A stretch of DNA of 5,448 bases from Chloroflexota bacterium (GCA_024278725.1 JAJRSQ010000035.1:1-5448); one strand, 5' to 3'; counted from the first letter of the stretch, positions 1-5,448 are shown. Program-made: numbers and translations. Notes: generated by a model not told the origin, from the letters alone.

Positions 1-470
1 CCCGTGCCGATGATGAGCAATCGCTGTTGTGCCCAACCCAACGCTTGCAACCGCCATCGAACGCGCGCATGAAAAATTCGCCCGATGGAAACAAAAATAA
101 TAGTGAGCAGCCAAGCGTACACCATCATCAATCGCGGGTAGTCCAATTCGTTTTTGTAAATGAACGAGATGAGCGCAATGGAAACAATCGCCCCCACCGA
201 AGTCGCGCCGAAAACAAGATAGAATTCATCAATGTGCGATAAAACCCGGTGGCGGTGATACAGCCGGTAAAAAAAGTAAGTGGTGATGATACTGACAATT
301 TGCACCAGCATCATCCCCCAATAGGTGATAAACGTGGGCGAAATATTTTGATATTCCGATTGCAGGCGCAACCGGTACGCCACATAAAAGGCGACGCCGG
401 TCAGCACTGCATCCATCGCCACCAATGTTATTGAAAAAAATATTGCGGCGTTGTTTTTTAATACCTTCAT
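1..470 (-). CDS. Polyprenyl-phosphate sugar phosphotransferase, N-terminal membrane part (partial)
   Basis: The frame opens at an ATG at 470 and runs without a stop off the left edge, giving 156 residues of an enzyme that is normally about 450-480 long. The translation has four hydrophobic segments (about residues 9-32, 48-70, 83-105 and 112-132), followed by a basic stretch and 'QQRLLIIGTG' (148-157), the glycine-rich opening of the nucleotide-binding-like middle domain. Four N-terminal helices, a 'LDYPR' segment before the fourth (109-113) and then 'RLLIIG' are typical of the WcaJ/WbaP/CpsE-type family, which transfers a sugar phosphate from a nucleotide sugar to undecaprenyl phosphate in the inner membrane and so starts exopolysaccharide or O-antigen units. 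The catalytic bacterial sugar transferase domain would lie beyond the window. A good ribosome binding site, GAGGAG, sits 8 bases before the ATG. The glycosyltransferase gene ends 42 bp upstream on the same strand, so the two are probably one transcript. Sugar specificity cannot be read from this part. Confidence 0.85.
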   Translation of the reverse strand, partial: MKVLKNNAAIFFSITLVAMDAVLTGVAFYVAYRLRLQSEYQNISPTFITYWGMMLVQIVSIITTYFFYRLYHRHRVLSHIDEFYLVFGATSVGAIVSIALISFIYKNELDYPRLMMVYAWLLTIIFVSIGRIFHARVRWRLQALGWAQQRLLIIGT

Positions 471-478
471 ATGCCTAG

Positions 479-484
479 CTCCTC
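479..484 (-). promoter_or_regulatory. Ribosome binding site of the sugar phosphotransferase
   Basis: On the minus strand GAGGAG is followed by an 8-base spacer (CTAGGCAT) and ATG at 470. It fixes this start, and its first two bases lie in the base of the hairpin at 483-512. Confidence 0.7.
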
Positions 485-512
485 ACGCTGGCGGCACAAT
501 CTGCCACCGTGA
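483..512 (-). other. Imperfect hairpin in the gap between the glycosyltransferase and phosphotransferase genes
   Basis: Left arm TCACGCTGGCGG (483-494) and right arm CTGCCACCGTGA (501-512) are complementary except at two positions, around a 6-base loop. The hairpin fills nearly all of the 42-bp gap, beginning directly after the upstream stop codon and ending on the first bases of the downstream ribosome binding site. There is no T run after it on the minus strand, so it is not a factor-independent terminator. It may tune translation or mRNA decay between the two genes, but that is inference. Confidence 0.4.
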
Positions 513-1400
513 TTATTGTTGTCCGGATGCATGTTGCAGGATGGCAAGTTTCCATTTTAATTGGATACCGGCAACCACAAGTAAGTGTAGCCAAAGGGGC
601 GTTGTTGCGGCATAGTGTTTATCGTAAAATATTCGCATGGCACGATAAAACTCCACTTGCGCTTTCGATGAATGTCGGCTAGCGGCGCGTTTGATGTGCA
701 GCACCGTCGCCGAGGGATTGTAGAAAATTTTCCACCCCTGCTGTTTGATGTTGAACGCCCAATCAATGTCTTCCCCGTACATAAAATATGTTTCATCCAT
801 CAACCCCGCCTGCGCGATGGCTTCCGCCCGCACCATCATAAACGCGCCGACCACCGAATCGACTTCTGTGAGTTTGTTTTCGTCCAGATAGGTCATGTTA
901 TATCGCCCGAACTTTTCATGCCGGGGAAACAACCGCGAAAGCCCGACCATCCGGTAGAAGCTGATTTCAGGGGTGGGGAATGAACGACGGCACGCCAAAT
1001 CCAATGTTCCATCGGGCAACACCAATTTCGGACCGGCAGCGCCGGCGGCGGGGGTGGCGTCCATGAAATCTATCATCGTTTTCAGCGCCGTGGGGGCGAC
1101 TTTTGTGTCGGGATTCAATAAAAGCGCATAACGGGGAACATCCGTTCCCTCTTCGCCGAAGCCGAAATGGCGCAACCCAAGATTATTGGCATAAGCGAAG
1201 CCCCCATTTTTCTCACTGGCGATGACGTGGACTTCCGAAAATTCCGTCCGCACCATCTGCACGCTGTCATCCCGCGAGGCGTTATCAACCACACAGGTCT
1301 TTATGGTGAGGTCGCCCTCGCTTTCACGGATGGATTGCAGACAATCCCGTAAGAGCGCGCTCGTATTATAATTGACAATCACAATCCCCAAATCAATCAT
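513..1400 (-). CDS. Family 2 glycosyltransferase (rhamnosyltransferase-like)
   Basis: A 295-residue cytoplasmic GT-A fold glycosyltransferase of family 2, close in layout to WbbL-type rhamnosyltransferases. The nucleotide-sugar site opens with 'LGIVIVNYNT' (4-13) and 'VVDNASRDDS' (37-46). 'NGGFAYANNLG' (65-75) follows, then the metal-binding DxD-like 'LLLNPDT' (93-99), the acceptor segment 'VDSVVGAFMMVR' (180-191), and 'MYGEDIDW' (207-214), whose ED pair is the likely catalytic base region. Length is normal for single-domain members. The C-terminal stretch at about 268-288 is hydrophobic with basic residues and may lean on the membrane. The ATG at 1400 has AGGA 9 bases upstream. Followed 42 bp later by the lipid-carrier sugar phosphotransferase, so it most likely adds a later sugar to a carrier-linked surface polysaccharide. 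Donor and acceptor are not predictable from sequence alone. It has its own candidate promoter at 1453-1481. Confidence 0.92.
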   Translation of the reverse strand: MIDLGIVIVNYNTSALLRDCLQSIRESEGDLTIKTCVVDNASRDDSVQMVRTEFSEVHVIASEKNGGFAYANNLGLRHFGFGEEGTDVPRYALLLNPDTKVAPTALKTMIDFMDATPAAGAAGPKLVLPDGTLDLACRRSFPTPEISFYRMVGLSRLFPRHEKFGRYNMTYLDENKLTEVDSVVGAFMMVRAEAIAQAGLMDETYFMYGEDIDWAFNIKQQGWKIFYNPSATVLHIKRAASRHSSKAQVEFYRAMRIFYDKHYAATTPLWLHLLVVAGIQLKWKLAILQHASGQQ

Positions 1401-1415
1401 GGCGATCTATCCTAT

Positions 1416-1447
1416 AAGAAAAAGATGACTAACTTTGTTTAGTCATC
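1416..1447 (-). terminator. Factor-independent terminator after the two-domain acetyltransferase gene
   Basis: Read on the minus strand, GATGACTAA, a 6-base loop and TTAGTCATC form a perfect 9-bp stem (1447-1439 with 1432-1424), followed at once by TTTTTCTT (1423-1416). It begins 46 bp after the acetyltransferase stop codon and so would end that transcript. The stem is rather AT-rich for a strong terminator. Because of its symmetry, and because it sits where the next gene's transcript should start, it could also be a regulator binding site. Confidence 0.65.
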
Positions 1448-1452
1448 CGCGC

Positions 1453-1481
1453 ATTTTATCATAAAGCCCACATCGGGACAA
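1453..1481 (-). promoter_or_regulatory. Candidate promoter of the polysaccharide genes
   Basis: On the minus strand a -35-like TTGTCC (1481-1476) is separated by exactly 17 bp from TAAAAT (1458-1453), a one-mismatch -10 box preceded by TGA, which gives an extended -10 element. The predicted transcription start is near 1446-1447, about 46 bases before the glycosyltransferase ATG and at the outer edge of the inverted repeat 1424-1447. The assignment rests on match to the housekeeping sigma consensus only. Confidence 0.5.
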
Positions 1482-1493
1482 TTTTATTTTCCA

Positions 1494-2507
1494 TCACACA
1501 CGCCGAGTCATCCACAGATGCGTACGCCGAATGGTGAAACCGGCATCAACCAACGCCTGCACCCCCGCCTGATGGTCTGCCGGATGTTGAAACGCAACCG
1601 GGCGCGGGGGAAGTTTCGCCAGATAGCGCACGGCGAGGTTGACCAACGGCTTTTCCAGCCGCCCCTGCCAGTCGGGATGCACCACAAAGTTCAATCGATG
1701 CTCGCGCCGCCAAGTTCCCGGCTCCACGTTCAAAGTTGCCACCAGATCTTTATCTGCTGTTTCAACCATCCAATATTTTCGAGCGCCAAATCCCGCCATC
1801 AACCGGATGAAATTGGAGACCTGCACATCCCCATCCAATTGAAACCGATGAAATTGTAACGGACGCTCTTGTTGGATGCCGGAAGGAATTGCGATTCGCG
1901 CCAAATTAAATGCCGCACGCGCATCGGCGATGGTCAAACGGTGTGGGCGACAAGTGACCTCTGCCGGAAAATCAATCTGTTGAGCGGGGGGGCGCACCTC
2001 TTTTGCGCGAAAAAAAGACATCGCCGCCGTCGTTTTGAAGTTCATCGACTCATACAGGCGCACCGCCGGAATATTATCCAGCTTCACCTGCAACGAAACG
2101 ATATGCCCTCGTCTCTCCCGCACAAATTCGAGCGCGGCGTCCATCATCGCCCGCGCAATCCCCCGCCCCCGATACGATTTCGCCACCGCAACATTGCTGA
2201 TGAACCAGCGGCGGCTGTTGGACGGCTGGCGGCTGATGGTCGTATTGCCCACGATGCGCCCCTCTTCAACCCAGACAAAACCGTTGAGATAGGTGTTCAC
2301 TTCCGGGTTGAGAAAATCGAGCCAAAAGAGCAAAAATCCCCACCGTCCAATCCAGCGCATTTCCCGCAATGCGGCGCGCCCGGTGCGGTCAAGTTCCCCC
2401 GCGAAAGCTTCCTCAATCAGTTTGGCAACCCCGAATAAATCGGCGCTGGGTTTCAGCGGGCGCAATCCTTCCGATTTCGACTTTCGCCCCAACGCAATAA
2501 TTGACAT
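1494..2507 (-). CDS. Two-domain GNAT-family N-acetyltransferase
   Basis: A 337-residue cytoplasmic protein of the GNAT superfamily, which transfers an acyl group from acyl-CoA to an amine. The N-terminal domain (about 15-175) has the full pattern: 'FISNVAVAKSYRGRGIARAM' (102-121) holds the strand-4 core and the RGRGIA pyrophosphate-binding loop, and 'DNIPAVRLYESMNF' (144-157) is the usual last motif with the conserved tyrosine. The second half (about 185-337) resembles a further, degenerate GNAT domain: 'FVVHPDWQGRL' (274-284) matches motif A in place but lacks the second loop glycine, and 'LVDAGF' (319-324) matches the final motif. The substrate is unknown. I chose the ATG at 2507, with AAGGA 6 bases upstream, over an in-frame TTG at 2528 that has no ribosome binding site of its own. 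It diverges from the lipoprotein gene across 44 bp and is ended by the hairpin at 1416-1447. Confidence 0.85.
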   Translation of the reverse strand: MSIIALGRKSKSEGLRPLKPSADLFGVAKLIEEAFAGELDRTGRAALREMRWIGRWGFLLFWLDFLNPEVNTYLNGFVWVEEGRIVGNTTISRQPSNSRRWFISNVAVAKSYRGRGIARAMMDAALEFVRERRGHIVSLQVKLDNIPAVRLYESMNFKTTAAMSFFRAKEVRPPAQQIDFPAEVTCRPHRLTIADARAAFNLARIAIPSGIQQERPLQFHRFQLDGDVQVSNFIRLMAGFGARKYWMVETADKDLVATLNVEPGTWRREHRLNFVVHPDWQGRLEKPLVNLAVRYLAKLPPRPVAFQHPADHQAGVQALVDAGFTIRRTHLWMTRRV

Positions 2508-2517
2508 ACCATTTCCT

Positions 2518-2545
2518 TTGCGTTTCAAACAAATTTTGTTACACT
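2518..2545 (+). promoter_or_regulatory. Candidate extended -10 promoter of the lipoprotein gene
   Basis: TACACT (2540-2545) is preceded by TGT (2537-2539), an extended -10 element. A weak -35-like TTGCGT (2518-2523) lies 16 bp upstream. The start of transcription predicted from this box is at or within a base or two of the lipoprotein ATG at 2552, which would make the mRNA leaderless. In agreement, no ribosome binding site is visible before that ATG. Confidence 0.4.
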
Positions 2546-2551
2546 CACGCT

Positions 2552-3484
2552 ATGAAACGCATCGTTCTTCTTTTTCTGATGATAGGGTTTTCCGCGTGCG
2601 CCGCACCTGAAAAACCCGCCCCGCTCCCCGCCCCGGCAACGGCGGTGCGTCTTTATTTTCCGGAAACGGGTCACAGCGTGCAACCGCCTTTTTCCGCATT
2701 CTTCAGCCGTCCGGGGCAACTTGACCTGCTGGGCTACCCCATCACCGAAAGTATGACCGATGCCGGGTGGACGGTGCAATATTTTCAATTCGGACGCTTA
2801 GAAGTGCATCCGGAAAACCCCATTGATTATTTTATCACTGTTGGGTGGCTGGGACAACTCAGCCGGCGCACACAGCCCCCCATTGTTTCCCCCGCGCGCT
2901 ATGGCGGGCGATATTTTCCCGAAAGCGGACACACCCTTTCCGGCGCGTTTCTGGATTTTTTTGAAGCCAACGGCGACACGGTACAATTTGGTGTTCCGAT
3001 TTCCGAACCGTTTTTAGACGGCGGACAACTGGTTCAAGATTTTCAAAGTGTGCGGATGATATGGTCTGCGGAGAAGTCCGATTTTCCGGTGCAATTGACG
3101 CCGCTGGGCGAAGATTATTTATTGGCGACGGGAAATGTGGCTGCGCTGTCCCCCATTCCGATGCCCCCCGATGCCGTCATCGGCGCGAAACCGGCGACGG
3201 CGACGCTTCCCGCCGGAGCAACCGCCCGCATCAAAATTGAGCCAACGGCGATTCCGTCCATCGTGCGGGTGTGGGTATCGCTCACCGATGCGGCGGGGCG
3301 TCCGATAGCCGGTTATTCGCCGCAACTGCATCGCGCCCGAAACCGGCAACCCTTCCCCCCTACTCTGCGCAACGGCGACACCCACCAGCTGCTGACCGTC
3401 CCGCCCACCGAAACAATTTCGGTCGCGGTGTACGATGCCGCCGGTGAAACCGTGCTGGGACGGGCTACTCTGCCTCGTCGGTAG
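2552..3484 (+). CDS. Secreted lipoprotein with two FPE[TS]GH-type repeats
   Basis: A 310-residue exported protein. Residues 1-15 form a short lipoprotein signal (MKR, a hydrophobic core, then 'FSAC'), with Cys16 as the lipid-modified residue; Phe at -3 is less usual than Leu. A proline/alanine-rich linker (17-32) follows. Two related repeats come next: the first at about 33-90 ('YFPETGH' 35-41, 'LLGYPITE' 59-66, 'VQYFQFGRLEVHPE' 75-88), the second at about 119-175 ('RYFPESGHTLSGAFLDFF' 120-137, 'FGVPISE' 146-152, 'VQDFQSVRM' 161-169). This repeat recurs, to my knowledge, in exported proteins of Chloroflexota, often beside surface or cell-wall domains; its function is not established. The last 100 residues or so are rich in beta-type sequence and look like an Ig-like sandwich. 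The start is the ATG that gives the signal peptide. It overlaps the oppositely oriented membrane-protein gene by 20 bp at the 3' ends. The specific role is unknown. Confidence 0.88.
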   Translation: MKRIVLLFLMIGFSACAAPEKPAPLPAPATAVRLYFPETGHSVQPPFSAFFSRPGQLDLLGYPITESMTDAGWTVQYFQFGRLEVHPENPIDYFITVGWLGQLSRRTQPPIVSPARYGGRYFPESGHTLSGAFLDFFEANGDTVQFGVPISEPFLDGGQLVQDFQSVRMIWSAEKSDFPVQLTPLGEDYLLATGNVAALSPIPMPPDAVIGAKPATATLPAGATARIKIEPTAIPSIVRVWVSLTDAAGRPIAGYSPQLHRARNRQPFPPTLRNGDTHQLLTVPPTETISVAVYDAAGETVLGRATLPRR

Positions 3485-3692
3485 CCTCGGCTTCGTCTTC
3501 GTCCCCCCAACCGAGAATCCACACCGATGCGCCCGCCAGCAAAATCGTGGTAATCACCATCGCCAGCCATTGCCCCGCCGTGAAACCCACATCGCGTGCC
3601 GCCCAAATCAGAATGATGACCATCCCGATTGCCAGCACCACCCAGGAAGCAATCTGCGGATGGTTGGTTGCAAAAGTTTTCAATCGTTCCAT
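3465..3692 (-). CDS. Small two-helix membrane protein with acidic tail
   Basis: A 75-residue protein I do not recognise as a named family. It has a short polar N-terminus, a first membrane helix (about 14-32), a short loop containing 'ARDVGFTAGQ' (32-41), a second helix (about 42-62), and a strongly acidic C-terminus (64-75, GDEDEAEATDEAE pattern). By the positive-inside rule both ends could be cytoplasmic, though the charge difference is small. The ATG at 3692 has GGAG 6 bases upstream. It lies 17 bp after the dephospho-CoA kinase stop codon on the same strand, so it is probably the last gene of that operon. Codon use and composition match its neighbours and the hydrophobic pattern is clean, which supports a real gene. 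The final 20 bp overlap the end of the convergent lipoprotein gene. Function unknown. Confidence 0.75.
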   Translation of the reverse strand: MERLKTFATNHPQIASWVVLAIGMVIILIWAARDVGFTAGQWLAMVITTILLAGASVWILGWGDEDEAEATDEAE

Positions 3693-3709
3693 AATACACT
3701 CCGATACCG

Positions 3710-4840
3710 CTATAATGGGGCATTAATCCGCTTTTTCAAATATCGTTTTGCCAGCAGGATGGTTCCCTCTTCCTGCCAATCTTCTGCCGCTTCCCGCCAG
3801 ATTTTTATCAACTCATCCGGTTGTTTTTGCTGATAACCCTTTTTCAACGCCACCGGCTTGGCAACGGCTTCCACCGCCGAGCGCAAAAAGAGCAATCCCA
3901 CTTCGCAGGAAAGTTCTCCGGCGGCAGTCTCCACCGCGTCGAGCAACATACCGCCGATGTTTTGCCAGTCCTGCTTCGCGGTCACGAAAAAATCGTCCAC
4001 GCCGGCAACCAAATTTTCCGCGCGCCAACCGACAACCCCCAATATTTTCTCGCCCCGGGTCGCCAGAAAATACCCTTTGGAAAAAAAACGCTCCATCATC
4101 TGCGCTTCATCCAGATTGAGCGCCCCGGCAGACCCCACCCGCAGCAGATACATCATCGCGGGCAAATCATCCCGTTTCGCCCGCCGAATGACAATCTTCT
4201 TCACGTCCGTGGGGGCGACGGGCTTCGCCGTCTTTTTCCGTTTCATCACCAGCGGAATTTTGTTGTATTCCCGCTGAACGGCGTTCCATGTGTGCAGCAC
4301 GTCGCCGCCGTTATCAATCACCACATTGGCGCGGGCAATCTTCTCTTCCTGCGGCGATTGCGCCCGCACCCGTTTCATCGCCTCGGCGCGGCTCATCTTC
4401 CGTCGGGTCATCAACCGCAACAACTGAACATCCTGCGGTGCAGTCACCACCCAAACGGCATCACAATAATTGACCAGCTCACCTTCCAGCAATTTTATCG
4501 CTTCCACCACCACAATGGGGGTGGGCGCTTTTTTGATGGCATATTTTATCTGATTGCGCACCGCCGGATGGATGATTTTCTCCAATTCCCGCATGGCGGC
4601 GGGAACAGAAAAGGCGATGGCGCCCAAACGGGGGCGGCTGATGGTGGCATCCGCGTTCAGGATGAACGAGCCGAACCTATCGACGATGTCCCGGTATACC
4701 GGCGTGCCGGGGCGCTGCAAAACATGCACCAGCCCGTCGGCGTCAATGGTACTCGCGCCGAGTTCCTGCAACATGCGCCGCACAATGCTTTTTCCGGTGG
4801 CGATATTGCCCGTCAATCCAATCACATATCGTTCCGCCAT
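3710..4840 (-). CDS. coaE: Dephospho-CoA kinase fused to a C-terminal GNAT-like domain
   Basis: Residues 1-197 are dephospho-CoA kinase, the cytoplasmic enzyme that phosphorylates the ribose 3' hydroxyl of dephospho-CoA with ATP in the last step of CoA synthesis. The P-loop is 'GLTGNIATGKS' (8-18), followed by 'DADGLVH' (33-39), 'IIHPAVR' (89-95), 'CDAVWVV' (126-132), and the C-terminal 'R.QSPQEEKIARANVVIDNGG' region (159-179). Where most family members have 'D.PLLFE', this one reads 'EAIKLLEGE' (113-121). The usual length is about 200; here a basic linker (199-215) joins a second domain (216-376) that begins 'IVIRRAKRDDLPAMMYLL', like a GNAT first strand and helix. It continues through 'YFLATRGEKILGVVGWR' and a motif-A-like 'QDWQNIGGMLLDAVE' that does not fully match the acetyl-CoA loop. 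The ATG at 4840 lies 3 bp after the ABC-F stop codon with GGAGG 8 bases upstream, inside that gene, suggesting translational coupling. Confidence 0.9.
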   Translation of the reverse strand: MAERYVIGLTGNIATGKSIVRRMLQELGASTIDADGLVHVLQRPGTPVYRDIVDRFGSFILNADATISRPRLGAIAFSVPAAMRELEKIIHPAVRNQIKYAIKKAPTPIVVVEAIKLLEGELVNYCDAVWVVTAPQDVQLLRLMTRRKMSRAEAMKRVRAQSPQEEKIARANVVIDNGGDVLHTWNAVQREYNKIPLVMKRKKTAKPVAPTDVKKIVIRRAKRDDLPAMMYLLRVGSAGALNLDEAQMMERFFSKGYFLATRGEKILGVVGWRAENLVAGVDDFFVTAKQDWQNIGGMLLDAVETAAGELSCEVGLLFLRSAVEAVAKPVALKKGYQQKQPDELIKIWREAAEDWQEEGTILLAKRYLKKRINAPL

Positions 4841-4843
4841 GAT

Positions 4844-5448
4844 TTATGCCTCCGCCTCCATTGCCACCCACTGCTCCAAAAGGTCTGCCAGTCTTTTTTC
4901 CGCCTGCTGATATTCCAGCGCCAGCGATTGCAGTTTGGGCACATCCTGCGCCAAACTTGCCGCCTCCATCGCTTTTTCCAAACGAGAAACCGTCTCCTGA
5001 GCCTGTTCCACCGATTCTTCCAGCGCCGCCAACGCACGGGCGTGTTTTTCGCGGGCGCGTTTTTCCGCTTTGGATTGCTGGCGTTGTTTCTTCGCCAACG
5101 GGACAACTTCGACGGACGATGCGCTTCGGCGCGGCAACTGTTCCGTTTCCGCCAGATAGGCATCGTAATTGCCCTTGATGATTTGCACCGTGCCCTCGGC
5201 GATGTGCCAGACGTGCGTCGCCAGCGCATTGATGAAATACCGGTCATGCGAAACCAGCAAAATTGTGCCGTTGAACGTTTTCAATACCCCTTCCAGAATT
5301 TCCTGCGCCGGAATATCCAAATGGTTAGTCGGTTCATCCATTATCAGGAAATTCGCGCCGGAGAGCACGAATTTCGCCAGCGCCAGCCGGCTGCGTTCCC
5401 CGCCGGACAAATCGTTCACCGATTTAAAGACATCATCGCCGGTGAACA
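4844..5448 (-). CDS. ABC-F family ATPase, C-terminal part (partial)
   Basis: The C-terminal 200 residues of an ABC-F protein; the frame is open to the right edge, where it reads 'FTGDDVFKSVNDLSGGE', typical of the second nucleotide-binding domain. The signature LSGGERSRLALA begins at 5410, Walker B 'FLIMDEPTNHLD' spans 5350-5315, and the switch histidine of 'LLVSHDRYF' is at 5248-5246. 'GNYDAYL' follows, then a charged, helical tail rich in Lys, Arg, Glu and Gln (roughly 5140-4850) that is a predicted coiled coil like the C-terminal domain of Uup. ABC-F proteins lack membrane domains and act on ribosomes, easing stalled translation or, in some members, giving resistance to ribosome-binding antibiotics. 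The Uup-like tail favours a housekeeping role, but the subgroup cannot be set without the missing half. It is the upstream gene of the coaE operon, with 3 bp between them. Confidence 0.93.
   Translation of the reverse strand, partial: FTGDDVFKSVNDLSGGERSRLALAKFVLSGANFLIMDEPTNHLDIPAQEILEGVLKTFNGTILLVSHDRYFINALATHVWHIAEGTVQIIKGNYDAYLAETEQLPRRSASSVEVVPLAKKQRQQSKAEKRAREKHARALAALEESVEQAQETVSRLEKAMEAASLAQDVPKLQSLALEYQQAEKRLADLLEQWVAMEAEA

Noticed and set aside
1869..2438. 189-residue open frame on the plus strand, antisense to the acetyltransferase
   Set aside because: Rich in Arg, His and Pro with no recognisable domain, and lying entirely opposite a gene with clear GNAT motifs; it is a by-product of codon use on the other strand.
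2501..2506. Perfect TTGACA on the plus strand as a -35 box for the lipoprotein gene
   Set aside because: At a 16-18 bp spacing the only hexamers are like TTCAAA, a poor -10 box. The good TACACT lies 33 bp away, too far to pair with it.
2508..2528. Upstream in-frame TTG start adding seven residues (MKRKGNG) to the two-domain acetyltransferase
   Set aside because: The AAGGA that would serve the ATG at 2507 lies inside this extension, and nothing resembling a ribosome binding site precedes the TTG.
2528..2540. AACAAA-T-TTTGTT palindrome between the divergent genes as an operator
   Set aside because: Well placed, but a 6-bp AT-only style half-site is easily found by chance in an AT-rich spacer; nothing else supports it.
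3463..3486. Inverted repeat GGCTAC ... GTAGCC at the end of the lipoprotein gene as a two-way terminator
   Set aside because: Only 6 bp of stem, a 12-base loop and no T run on either side.
3711..3716. Perfect TATAAT on the plus strand
   Set aside because: No -35 box at the right distance and no plus-strand gene follows; it lies at the stop codon of coaE and looks like chance.
3435..3833. 132-residue open frame on the plus strand across the end of the lipoprotein gene and the small membrane protein gene
   Set aside because: No domain, low-quality composition and no ribosome binding site; it overlaps three better supported genes.

Overview
The window looks like a piece of a Chloroflexota genome (probably Anaerolineae or a relative). 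The main clue is the lipoprotein at 2552-3484, which carries two copies of a 'YFPE[TS]GH ... FG[YV]PI[ST]E ... VQ.F...R' repeat that I associate with secreted proteins of that phylum. A second clue is the non-standard 'EAIKLLEGEL' segment of the dephospho-CoA kinase. This assignment is inference from remembered family patterns; no marker gene is present. Base composition is moderately GC-rich and even across the window, coding density is very high, and I see no mobile element, tRNA, rRNA, CRISPR array or integration scar.

Layout, right to left on the minus strand. An operon enters from the right edge: the C-terminal half of an ABC-F ATPase (4844-5448, cut by the window), then, 3 bp after its stop, a dephospho-CoA kinase fused to a C-terminal GNAT-like domain (3710-4840), then, 17 bp later, a 75-residue two-helix membrane protein with an acidic tail (3465-3692). 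The tail of this last gene overlaps, end to end, the last 20 bp of the plus-strand lipoprotein gene (2552-3484). The lipoprotein gene diverges, across only 44 bp, from a minus-strand gene for a two-domain GNAT acetyltransferase (1494-2507). A factor-independent terminator follows that acetyltransferase.

The left end (1-1400, minus strand) is the start of a surface-polysaccharide locus: a family 2 glycosyltransferase (513-1400) and, 42 bp downstream, the N-terminal membrane part of a polyprenyl-phosphate sugar phosphotransferase (1-470, cut by the window edge). The second enzyme would load the first sugar phosphate onto the lipid carrier and the first would add a later sugar.

Points most worth checking: the kinase-acetyltransferase-like fusion; the promoter of the glycosyltransferase, which appears to place a terminator-like perfect inverted repeat exactly at the transcript 5' end; a probable leaderless transcript for the lipoprotein; and the tandem-repeat lipoprotein itself. 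I do not see an obviously new multi-gene system; most of the content is housekeeping and envelope genes.
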